From the NCBI GenBank assembly GCA_025331125.1, contig JAOALB010000272.1, positions 1-35,551 of the forward strand: a stretch of DNA of 35,551 bases. The letters run 5' to 3'. Origin of the DNA: Mycogone perniciosa. Taxonomy: Eukaryota; Ascomycota; Sordariomycetes; Hypocreales; Hypocreaceae. The notes under the pieces were generated by a model that saw nothing but the letters and a program-made list of their open reading frames with translations, did no database searches and was not told the DNA's origin. Each line of letters opens with the position of its first letter. Within the stretch, counting starts at the first letter, position 1. The translations under genes were made by a program, and so were the position numbers. This document shows, in pieces, positions 12,970-23,647 of the stretch.

Positions 12970-13141
12970 TGTTATGGCACTGACTGTGACGCGATATTGA
13001 CGCCCTATTATATAAGCTCCAGTTATATAACCAGGTCCTAACGCGTTCCTAGCTATAGCTTTCTATAGAGCCTTAGGGCTTCCTTGCTCTCTACAGTACA
13101 ATAACAATATTTGCCTTAACCTGCCTTCCTATACCGTGATA
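12970..13141 (+). repeat. Element B right LTR (172 bp)
   Basis: It runs from TGTTATGGCACTGAC to TACCGTGATA and is preceded by the polypurine tract. The same 172-bp unit, with transition differences, ends element C (23,476-23,647, opposite strand), which fixes the LTR length independently. CACGTG sites are mutated to TATATA. Confidence 0.85.
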
Positions 13142-13146
13142 ATTTT
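13142..13146. repeat. Candidate right target-site duplication (ATTTT) of element B
   Basis: This is identical to 6,648-6,652. See that entry for the caution about T-rich flanks. Confidence 0.6.
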
Positions 13147-14900
13147 TCTTTTACTTTTTCTTCCTTTATTTTATTTTATTATTTAATTATAAAAAATCCT
13201 GCTAAAAAGGGCTATTATTAGTTGCCTAATATAGCCAACTTTATTAATATACCTATTACTAGTAAAAAGACTTTTAGGGAGATTTCTTTATTTTAAAAAG
13301 GTTAAACTTAACTTTACTTTCCTATTTAACTATTTACCTTAAATAAAGCTTTAGTTAATAGGTATTATTTAATTAATATCTTTACTTTAACTTTTTTTAA
13401 GTTTAAAAGTATTTTATTATTTAGATTATTAATGGCGTAAATATTAGTTAGTTAAACCTGTTAATTTATTTAAAGGTTACTTTTTCCCTCTTATTTAAAT
13501 TATCTTTATTTTTATTATCCTTTATAAAAGGTTATACTCTTAAAAAATACTTTTAGTGTTATACCTTTAAAGGTTCCTAGTTTTATTTTTAAAATATTAT
13601 ATATATTATTAAAGGAAAGATATTTAAGCTAGTCTATATTCTAGTAAAGATCTTATATATTTATAGGTAGTTCTTTTATACTCTTTTTAAGCGGATAAAG
13701 TATATTTAGGCCCTGTTTATATTGTTTTATAGGCAGCGCAATCCCTAATTTTATTAAAGGTGCCTTTAAACTTAATCTATTACTATTATAGCTGCTAAAA
13801 AGTATATCCTATTTCCTTTTTATAACTGCATTTTTATTTTAGTTTTCTAGTAAAGGGACTATTTAAATTGCCTTTACTTTAAAGCCTTTTTATATATTTA
13901 GTAATATTCTCTTAGCTATTAGCTTTAATAAAGTAACTAAAGTATAAATACTACTTTTCTTAAAAGAGATTAGGCATTTTCTTTTATTAAGCTAATAGTC
14001 TTTAATTATTTTAATCCTTTAATAGCCTTTTATTTTATAAAAGACTTCCTTTATTTTACTAGGAATAAAAAAGTAAAGAGTTAAATAATTTAGCAGGTTT
14101 AGAAATTTATTTTAGCCTTTACTATTAAAAGTAAAAGGTTAATATAAGTAAAGTAATTAATAAACTATTTAATTTTACAGTTTTCTTTTATAGTATAATT
14201 AAGTTATATATTTTATAAGTAGGTTAATAGACTTTAATTTAGCAGCTATCTTTTCCCCTTTAAAAATAATACCTAATAACTATTTTTAAAAATATTATTT
14301 TTTACTTTTACCTATATATCCTTTATATAAAGGTAATTATTTTAACTTATTTTATTTATCCGAGGAATTACTACCTTAAAGTATTATAAGGGACTATATT
14401 TTAATTAATATATCTCCTCCTCCTTTAATCTGCGGATATATATCCTGGTTTTTGGCTAGATTATTTAATCGAGTAACCTATATACCCTTTTAGCAGTTAA
14501 AGGGTTACTATAACGCTTGCTAAGTTCTTAGCTATTAATAATCTTAATTGTAGCTTTATTAACTACTTTATCTTTAAATATATTATTACCTGTCTTTAAG
14601 CTTTTATTTATATAGGTTTCTTTATTATCTTTAGCTATCTATTAACTGAATTTATCTTTTATAAACTTCTTTAAATATTCCTTTAAATAGGTTTTATTAA
14701 GCGGAATCCTATTTAATATTTTTAGCCTATAAGCTTTTATTATTCCCGCTTAAAACTTAATCTTAAATAGTCTTAGCTAATGTATCCTTAGCTTTGCGTC
14801 TTTTAATAAGTCCCTTTAGCGTTTTGCGTTATAAAGCAGGATAAAGTTATTAAGGAAAAGAGGTTTAATTACTTTTTATAAAGAGTATTAATTATTAGCG
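13147..14900 (-). mobile_element. Element X, sequence 3' of integrase, right of element B
   Basis: Going down the - strand from the integrase, the translation still reads in pieces (for example SKRYSNPLTAKRVYRLLD near 14,500), then becomes Lys-rich toward 13,150. I could not assign it to a known retroelement domain. Together with 4,131-6,647 it gives about 4 kb of X beyond integrase, more than a Ty3/Gypsy element normally needs. Confidence 0.4.
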
Positions 14901-17350
14901 TTTATCCTTTAGCCAATATTTAATAAAATACTATTACTTTCTCTTAGGCTGTTTTTATATTTTCCTCTTTTCTTTCTAAAATATAAATATATACTATTAA
15001 TTAATCTTTTATTATATAAACCTTATCCCAGTTAATTAGCCGCTAAATAGGCAGTTTTACTTTTAAAGGGAAAATCGGTTTTTAGCTAAATAATAAATAA
15101 AATATAAAGTATTTTATTAAGTCTTTTATAGTATATCTATCAGCTATAATTGCTTTATTTAGGTTCTGGAACCACTTTCTATTGCGTCTAGCCATTTTTG
15201 CTAGTATTAATATTAAACTTTAATAACTAACCTCTATAAAGGCATTAGCTTTACGGTTATATACTAATATCTAGATAATTTTAATACCTAAATTAATTAA
15301 TACCTATAAAAGCATTTTCTTTATCCTAAGTCCCTTATCTATAATAGCTTAAATTATTATACTAAATCAGTAAATCCATTTAAAGATAAACTTTATTATT
15401 ATTGCAGATAATAAAATTAATATAAATTTTACTTTTATTTATCTATAAAATTTATATTTTCCTTGAAATAAATAAATATATCTATAGTCGCTTAGGATAT
15501 ATTAAATATTAAAATAAACTTTCTCTATAGGTTTAGTTAATTCTATTACTATAGCCAGTTCCCTAAGGCAGTATAGGTTAAAGCCCTGGCATTAAAGGTA
15601 TAATATAATAGCTTTATATATATTATTCTATATCTGTAGCCACTAATATCTTTCCTTTAAAAATCAGAAAGTTATTTCCTGTCTTTTATAACCTATTTCT
15701 ATATAATATTATTAAATAGCTGTTTTCTTTATAGTTAAGGTATTAAAGATAAGTGTAGGCTAGTGGCAGTATTTTATTAGTTTAGCCTATAACCTTTTAT
15801 CTTTTATATAGAACCTTTTTGCCTTATTCTTAAATTATCAGAAATCTGCAGTTAAAAGATTAAATAGTCTCTATATTATTTAAAGGTATTACACAATTTA
15901 CTAGGATTCTTTACTATACTCTTCTTTTAGCAGAGTAAACGAAATTGTGCCTAAATATATATCTATAAAATCTTTTAAGTCCCCTTTTTTCTAAGCTTTA
16001 ACTTTATCTGCAGTAATTACTAGTTTATAGGATAAAGCGTTTATTATAGTATTCTTTTTCCTTAGGATATACTTAGCTGTAAAGTTAAAAAAAAGATATA
16101 GCTAATCTATTAAGTTATATACCTGCTAGGGATATTATTAATCCTATTATTTATTTAATTAATAACTACTTTAGCGTTTATCTTTAATATAAATAAAAGT
16201 CTATAAATATAAGTATATAGCCTTTTAAGGCTTAAAGTAAGGCTTTGCACTCCTTTTTTATAGTATTATATTTTATTTCTAATAAGAGCTAATACCTGCT
16301 TTTATACTAGATTAAGCGTCTTTTTCCTTTTATAACTAATATTCAAATTGCCCCCTAACTTATTATATTAGTGTTAACTATTAAGATTACCTCCCTATAT
16401 CCTTTATTTATATTTTGTATTACTAGTATTAAAGTAAAAGTAATAAATTCTTTAAGTTTATTTATAATTTACTACTGCTTTTTAGTGTATCTTTAAAGGG
16501 TATTTTTCTTTAATAAACTAGTTAAACGCTTTATAATTTAAGTAAAGTATTTAATTTAATATTTATAGTAGTTAATTAAATTAAAAAAGGATTAAACTTT
16601 ATTAATAGTTTTACAGTTCTTTTATTCTTTAATTTTAATAATTTTCCTAATTGCTAGTTACTATCCCTCTATACTATATAAGTATCTTATTTATTTAGCC
16701 GATTCTTAATAAAAAATTGATTTTACTGCTAAGATAGTATATCCTAATAGTTTAGTATTAATAAAGGTTTTATCTAGATTTTAGAGGTACTTTAAAATAT
16801 AGTATTAAACCTTAGGTATTACTTTTTTATAATTACATATAGATTTTAATCCTTATACTATAATATTATTTAAAAATAGTTAATATATTATAAATATAAA
16901 ATTGAATAGTATCTGTCAAACAATATATTAAAATTATACTATTAAGTTTATAGTATTTATTAAAAGGGTATAGTATTTTAAAAGGCTAATAGGGCTTATA
17001 AATATAATTATATCTCAACTTTCTTTATTAAAAGGGATTTAATTATATCCTAAAAAAAGTTTAATAATAATAGTATTATATAGCCTATAAAATCCTCGCT
17101 AAATTAATTAGCGCTTAAGGGAATAAAGGCGTCTTTACTAGTTACTTTATTTATCTATATAATAGAATTAATAAGGCGAAGGCTGCTATCTTTCTTTTAT
17201 ACTAAAAAGAATGTTCCTATATAGCTAATAGCCTTTTTTTAAAAGGCCTTTTTTAATATAGACTTATAGTAAGTTAATTACTTTTTTTTTATCCCTTTAA
17301 GAATTAAGATACTGCTGCTCTGCTAGGCGTTAAATTCTACTATATAAATA
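14900..17350 (-). pseudogene. Element X pol: RT, RNase H, integrase (RIP-inactivated)
   Basis: On the - strand, with TAG/TAA read as mutated codons: an RT block LFLGYN.IPFNKES..I at about 17,060-17,010 (family pattern FSGYDQIPLDEESRD, Ser and Asp lost); the RT/RNase H connection with FINYYKYWI near 16,560; an RNase H start INKLKELITFTLILVI then REVILIVNTNIISWGAI at about 16,460-16,350, where the catalytic D-A-S pattern now reads N-T-N; and an integrase C-terminal block RNRKWFQNLNKAIIADRYTI at about 15,200-15,130 followed by PIFPLKVKLP and ILERKEENIKTA (family patterns PVLPIELELPTW and LERRDED). This is standard Ty3/Gypsy pol order and is clearly a different family from element B. Confidence 0.75.
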
Positions 17351-20300
17351 GTTTATTGTAGGGCGATCTTAAAATCTAGCTTTTTATATTCCATAAAATC
17401 TTAAGAAAATACTATTTCCCTGTTTTTTAAGATTTATATTAGGATCGCGGTTTTTTATATTATTAATTTCCCTTTTACTGTTTTTAAGATTACAGCTAAT
17501 TGGTTTAGTGTAAGCCTTGACTTAGTCTTAATAAATAAGAATTTTAGTGTAATATAGTCAGTAAAGGGAGTATTAAAGTTTAAGTTATCTTTTACTTTAT
17601 TTTATTTTATTTATTTTTAATAAAAGCTTTTAGCAGGAATAACGCTATTAAATAGTGTATTATTTACTAAATAGATTTTTATACCTTTCTTTTTATATAT
17701 AATATTAGTTTTATTTTTTTTGCGTTTTTATACTCTCTTTTAAAATCTTCTCCATTAATCCTTTATTTCTTTAAACTCTTATACTATCTTCTTTATCGCT
17801 TTTATTTAATCTTTTAAATTATCGGCTAATACTAGTTAAATTAAATCCTCCCTAGTTTACTTTAATAGTTAATATAAAGCCTCCTCTTTAAAAGTAAATT
17901 AAAGTATTTCTAAGCTTTTTTCTGTTTTATTAACTTTATATTTAGTTATAAAGTTAATATTTATTTTATCTTTAAGTTATATAATACTTTTATTTTATAT
18001 TTTTAATAGATAGCTTTTACAGTTAAAGTAATAATTTAAATATGTTTTATTTTATATTTTATATATAAATCCCTATTTTTTAATATATAATTAAATATTA
18101 GCTGTATAGCTTAAATAAATAGTATTTTAAAGATAAAAGGTATTAAGACTTGATTTAATGCAATATAGAATTTTACTGCTATTTATATGTTACTTATATA
18201 TATTTAAATAATAGTTTCTCTAGTTATATTTACTTGCTTATTATTAAATATAATGCTAACTGTTTAATAAAGGTATACTTTTAGACTATATTTTATAGTT
18301 AGCTAATTAGAAATAATATTTCCCTTTAACTTTAAGTTTATAAATACTTTAATAAATATATTATTAAGCTATTTTAATTATATTTATATATAAGGCAGGT
18401 TTTATATATATTTAAAGATCTTTTTAATTTAAACTATATTAATTTAAGCTATTAATCTCTATTCCTGATTTACTTTATAGTTAATAGTAATATTTGATTG
18501 CTTTAGCTTATAAAAGTATACTTTTAATAGTAGCGAAGTATTAAGGTTTTTAAGATTAATTAATTCTTTATTTAAAAATCCCTTTATTTATAAAGATTAT
18601 AAAGGCGCAGCTTTAAAATATTAGTTTTATAGTAACCAGATAGTTTATATAATTAGTTTTATATATACAGCTATTACATTTAATTTTTTTAATAGTTTTT
18701 TTTTAAAGGGTATTTATAAGTAGAGAAAGATATTATTTAATATAAGGCAGGTTTAGATATAGTTAAGTTAGTCTTTTTATAAAACTATATTTTAGTAATT
18801 CTTTATAATTTTATAATTAGGTCTGCTTTTAAAGTATTTATAAGTTTTAAAATAGTATTTAAAAGAGTATTAGTTTTAAGTTTAATTATATTATTTAGAA
18901 TTATAGCTTAAATTAATATTTTAGCTTACTTTCCTTTTAGTAATTCCTTTTTATTCCTAGTCTTTACTATTTTGCTGTCTTTACTGCATTATAGTTTAGA
19001 TAATATAGTCTTTAAGATTATAGGTATAGGGTTTAAATGCAGTTGCCTTTTCTTAATTAGCTGCTTTAGTTAAAGCAGTAATAGTTCCTCTTTAACTTAT
19101 TTACCTGCCTTATCAATTATCTAAACGCGCTTTTATCCTCTATTAACTATAAGGTTAGCGAGGAAAGTTAAATTAAATGATTCTGTAGTTAAGCAGTCTT
19201 GGTTATATTTATTTAGGCAGTTCCTAAAGGAGTTTATCCTGGCTAGGTTTATAGAAATATTTTCGGCCCTGTCTATACCTGTATTGTTTTATTTACTGTT
19301 AATTATTTAATCTTTACTTATAAAGTATATAATATTTATTATTAATCTTTTCGCAAAGACTATATTTAACCTTTATAGTAGTTTAATTTTAAATATCTCC
19401 CTATACTCTATTTCTTTATAAACTATATTAAAGAGTTTAGTTTTATAGTAGTTTACTTTTTAATTAAAAAAGCTAGGTTTTATCTTTTTTGCAAATAATA
19501 GGCTTAGCGAGACTTTATTTTAAGCTTTAAATAATTTTATTTAAAGTGCTAGTATTTTTTATATATAAGTTTTAATAGTTATAATTACTGTAATAAATTA
19601 AGCTAGGACTAGGATTTTCTATAGGCCTATTTAAGCTATTTCTGCCTTTAAGTTATATATTATAAACCTATAGTCTTTATTATAGGCTAGTTTAGTGCAG
19701 TTTTAAAGGAAATAGCTTTTATTTATATAATATTAATAATATTTTATATTTGCAACTGCCTTTAAGTAATAGTAAAGGAAAAAGTTTAGTATATTATTAT
19801 ATAAAGGGTTTATTGTATTAATATTATTAATAGCAATTATTAATATAAAGAGTTTTTATTTAGGTTTATTATTATTAATAGTAATATAATAATACTCTTT
19901 TTCCTTTAAATTAATTTTTTTAGCCTTTTAATTAAAGAAATAAACTGCTAGCTTATTAATCTTTTCGGATAAAGTATTTATTTAATCTTTAAGCTGTAAA
20001 GACACATTTAGTTTTATAGGCTTAAGCTACTGCTTTTTTTATTTTTTTAAAATTAAACTTATTTCCAACTTAAATAAATTAAATATATGCCTAGTTTTAA
20101 AAGGCGTTTTTATAGATTGTTAAAAATAAGCTTTTTAAATATTAAGTTCTATAAATATTTTATTATAAAAGAGTATTTAGACTTTAATGTATTTTAAGTC
20201 CTTAAAACTATTAATTTCTTTAATTTCTTTAAAGGCTATTATTAATTAAAGCAGCTCTAGTAATATTGCCTTAGCAATATTATAAAAATATAATATAGCC

Positions 20301-21928
20301 GCCTTTTAATTTCTTTTATTAAGCTTTTAATAAAGGTATTAATATTAAAGTAATTAATCTATTACAGATTATATTTTAATAGGCTTATAATAATAGAGAT
20401 TTTAAAGCTGCGCAGTATATAACTTTAATTGTTCTTTATTATACTGCTTATAATACTATATAAGCTCTTTCCTAACTTTATTTTAATTAATGCTTTTTTT
20501 GATTAAGATTTAGACTATTTTCTATTCTTTTAGTTTTATAAATAGTTTTAGGTACCTCCTTTAATCTTTTATTAAAATTCCCTAATCTTTTATTTTTTAT
20601 TTATAGTTCTTTAAAAATTAAAATGCATTTTCGCTATTAAATTTACTTATAAGATTAATCTTTATAAATAACTTTATTCCTTAAATATTCTTAAAAGCCT
20701 AAGTAAGGAAAAGGAACTTTTAAAAGGGTGTTTTCCTATTTTCCGCTAAGGAACTCAATCTTTCCCTAGTTTTTATTGCAAGAGATTTAAAAGGTATTAG
20801 TATTAGGCTAGGTATATAATTCAATAATTCCTTTAATTAGGGTTTTAATAAAGGGGTTATATCTAGTACTTTAATAAGTGAAAGTTACTTGTTTATTTCT
20901 AATCCCTTTATTTAAGGTTAAAATAAACTATTAAAGTCTTAATTAAATAGTCCTTTAATAATAGAATACTGTTTATCCTATTAGTTTAAGTTGTTTAACT
21001 TAAATGCTTAGCTAGTATAGGCGTATTCCTTTTTTAAGTAAAAAAGGGATATATTCTTTTAATAAAGGGGTTATAGTAAAGTATTCTTTTATAGTAAAGA
21101 GTTTTTCTATAATAAGGAAAAGTCTCGTTTATCTGTTTAAGATAATAGAATTAGCTGTTCTCTTAAAGATAGTTTCCCTTATTAATACTAGTCTTGCAGT
21201 ATTAAATTATTATCTTTTCTAAATCTCTTTTAGGTAGCTTTAATCTAGGTAAAGGTAGTTTATATATAAAAGATTATAAAAGTAATAAAGATAGTGTTTT
21301 TATTAAAAGTTAAAGAAAGTCCAGCTAAAAAGGTTAATAAAATTAAAATAAAGTCTCTATATTAAAAGATTAAATAATTAGTTTATTTATTACTAATTCT
21401 TTATAATTGCTTTACTAACTAGCTTATAGGGTTATAAGTAAAATAAAAGTTGCAGTAGTATATCGCTAATTTAAAGGGGATTATATTATATAGAGTTAAC
21501 TATTTAATTTATATATTTACTTTCGCTATACTAACTAGTCTTTCTATAATTTCCCTTAATTCTTTAACTTTCTATTAGCAGGTATTATAGGCTAATAGTT
21601 TCTTAAGATTTCGCTTATTTATTATATTTTAGCATATTATATTTAAATTATCTAATCTTAATTCCTATATTTTAAAAATTATAATTAAATAACCTATATT
21701 TTCAGAATCAAGTATTATATTAACTTATATTAACTGGCTATAATAAAGGGTTTTTAAGTTATTTCTTTTAGCTAATTGCTTTATACTCGCTTAAAGACTT
21801 ATTAAAATTAGCCTATAATTCTATTAGTAGTTAAATAAAGGTAGGTTTTAGTAATAGTGTAAAAGTGCCCTTAGTAATTGCTTCCTGTAATATAATACCT
21901 AAGATTTCCCTTTATCTTAATCACTAGT
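17350..21928 (-). mobile_element. Element X gag/protease side, too degraded to read
   Basis: This 4.6-kb stretch lies between the RT and the right LTR, so it is the 5' half of X. Scattered - strand fragments are open (for example around 19,270-19,120), and a zone near 17,470-17,300 reads like the approach to RT (LYSRIQRLAEQQYLNS). No zinc knuckle or protease D-S/T-G motif could be read with confidence. It is longer than a usual gag plus protease, so another buried insertion is possible. Confidence 0.45.
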
Positions 21929-22320
21929 TTTATTAAAAGGGAATTAGCGCTTTAAATATATATATACACTAATAATAACTAAAATAAAGCGCAGGAACCG
22001 CGCTTTTAATAAAACTATAAAGCTATAATTAAGTAATATAGGTACTAAAAGATACTGCAAATCATTTAATTATAATATCTGTAGTCGAAAGTAACTAACA
22101 GTTACCTCTTTACGCCTTAACGGCTATAAAATTACAGGTAAAGGTAGTATATTAAAGGAGAATGCGGGTTAGTTTTTTATTAAACTAGGTCTATCTGTTT
22201 ATCTTTATAGTCTTATGCCTCCCTAATCTAGTAGTTTCTTAAGTAAGTAACTGACTTTACTTAGGTAGGCTAGTAAAAAGGACTATAAATATATTGGGTA
22301 TATTAGTTACCCCTAATAAA
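21929..22320 (-). repeat. Element X right LTR (5' LTR)
   Basis: This is the second copy of the 392-bp terminal repeat. Compared with 3,739-4,130 it differs mainly by transitions (for example AATCAGCGC against AATTAGCGC, and GAACGCGGG against GAATGCGGG), as expected if both copies were hit separately by RIP. ATAA follows directly. The + strand frame starting at 22,294 begins inside this repeat; only its part after 22,320 is LINE coding sequence. Confidence 0.8.
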
Positions 22321-23470
22321 ATAAGAAAAGCCTTTAAAAGGCTATTTGCTAAAAGGGTATCCTTTTTAGCATTTAAATATAAAATCCTTTTAAAGCAGTA
22401 TTTTAAAGCCCTCTTTAAAAGAGCAGCTATAGACTTAATTGCCTACCTAATTTATAATATTAAAGTTACCTTAAGTAAAGGGGAGGTAATAACCCTATTT
22501 ACTTTTAATATCTCTAAAGCCTTTAATATTATCATAAAAAATAAACTAGTTTTATAATTTAGGCAATAAGGCTGGCCTATTTAGTTTATAAAATAGGCAG
22601 AGTCTTTTATAAGTAATAAAACTACTTTTATTTATAAAAGAGATAAAATTAATTTATTAGGCCTTGCCTTTAAATGCAGAGCCTTATAAAGATCCTTTAT
22701 CTCCTTTATTATATTAATACTATACTTTAGCCTAATCCTTTAACTTAAAAATCAATAGTTTTGCTTTAAGTATACCAATAATATTACTATATTTATTATA
22801 GGCAGGTTTACCTAAAAGATAGCTACCTTTATATAATAGGCGTTTAATAAAATATTAAAGTAGGAAGTAAAGAATACAGTATCCTTTAATTATATTAAAG
22901 CTAAATTACTATACTTTTACTATATAAAAGGCTAAATATATAAAAAAGGTATTATAATAAAGGGAAAATTAATTTAGCCTAAAAGGATATTTAATAGCTA
23001 AGAGTTTACTTTAACTTAAAGCTCTCCTTTAAGAAATATATAAAAATACTTATAGGCAAAGTATATAAAGTCTTTAATATCTTTAAATTATTTAATAAAA
23101 CTTAAAAAGGCTTACCTTTTAAAGCTATAATATAAGCTGCGAAGGCCTATATCCTCCCTGCTGCCCTATATAGGATAAAGGTATAGTGGCTAAGGTATAA
23201 ATAATAATTGCAAGTTAACCCCATTAAGCAGGTAAATATAAAAGTATTTAGCCTAGTAAATAAAATAAATAAAGCCTTTCAGGCTGCAGTAAAGGCAGTC
23301 CTTTTAATTTAAAAGACTATAAGTATTCCTGTCCTATATAAAGAGTTAAAGATCCCCTTAGCTAGTATTACCTTAGCCTAGGCCCGATTTAAGTGTATAG
23401 CGAGATTTATAAGACTAGATTAAAACTACCCAATCAATTAATATATTAATAAGAAACTCTCTCCCTAACT
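22321..23470 (+). pseudogene. LINE ORF2, right part: reverse transcriptase core and C-terminal region (dead)
   Basis: This continues the frame broken at 3,738. RT motif A reads TFNISKAFN at 22,501-22,527 (family TFDVSKAFD, both Asp now Asn). The active site reads YTNN at 22,771-22,782 (family YADD, Ala to Thr and both Asp to Asn). All are G-to-A changes. Further on, VLYKELKIPLASITL near 23,330 corresponds to the conserved LINE segment between RT and the C-terminus (pattern LxREAGxPPA). The open start KIRKAFKRLFAKRVSFLAF is one of the longest open stretches in the AT-rich block, but it is a fragment and not a gene. It ends where element C is inserted. Confidence 0.8.
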
Positions 23471-23475
23471 ACTAT

Positions 23476-23647
23476 TATTACGGTATAGGAAGGCAGGTCA
23501 GGGCAAATAATATTGTTGTGCTGTGGAGAGTAAGGAAGCCCTAAGGCTTTACGGAAAGCTATAGCTAGGAACGCGTTAAGGCCTGGTTATATAACCGGAG
23601 CTTATATAATAGGGCGTTAATATTGCGTTACAGTTAGTGCTATAATA
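23476..23647 (-). repeat. Element C 3' LTR (172 bp)
   Basis: On the - strand it runs from TATTATAGCACTAAC (RIP form of TGTTATGGCACTGAC) to CCGTAATA, the same length as the right LTR of element B. A complementary polypurine tract (CCCCCCCTCC on +) lies at about 23,651-23,660, as required for a - strand 3' LTR. ACTAT (23,471-23,475) would be the target duplication, but its partner is not visible. Confidence 0.85.

Larger units (their letters stand above)
6653..13141 (+). mobile_element. Element B: Ty3/Gypsy retrotransposon nested in element X
   Basis: This 6,489-bp element starts TGTTATGGCACTGAC and ends CCGTGATA (originally probably CCGTGACA), flanked by ATTTT. It contains in + order a PBS-like TGGCGCC near 6,863, a gag with a damaged zinc knuckle, RT, RNase H, integrase, a polypurine tract (AGGAGGGGGGG, about 12,957-12,967) and the right LTR. 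The gag-protease-RT-RNaseH-integrase order is that of Ty3/Gypsy elements. It is colinear over about 5.2 kb with element C. The left LTR is atypical: only its first roughly 80 bases match the right LTR. Confidence 0.8.
3739..22320 (-). mobile_element. Element X: large nested Ty3/Gypsy LTR retrotransposon (RIP-degraded)
   Basis: The insertion is bounded by direct repeats of 392 bp (3,739-4,130 and 21,929-22,320) and sits inside the RT of a LINE. Its pol reads on the - strand: RT about 17,350-16,600, RNase H about 16,470-16,300, integrase about 15,200-14,900. A pyrimidine run (CCCTCCCT, the complement of a polypurine tract) lies just inside the left repeat, agreeing with a - strand element whose 3' LTR is on the left. 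Element B (6,653-13,141) is nested in it. Without B and one 5-bp duplication the insertion is about 12.1 kb, large for a Ty3/Gypsy element, so another undetected insertion or extra cargo is possible. All frames are broken by TAA/TAG. Confidence 0.75.
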
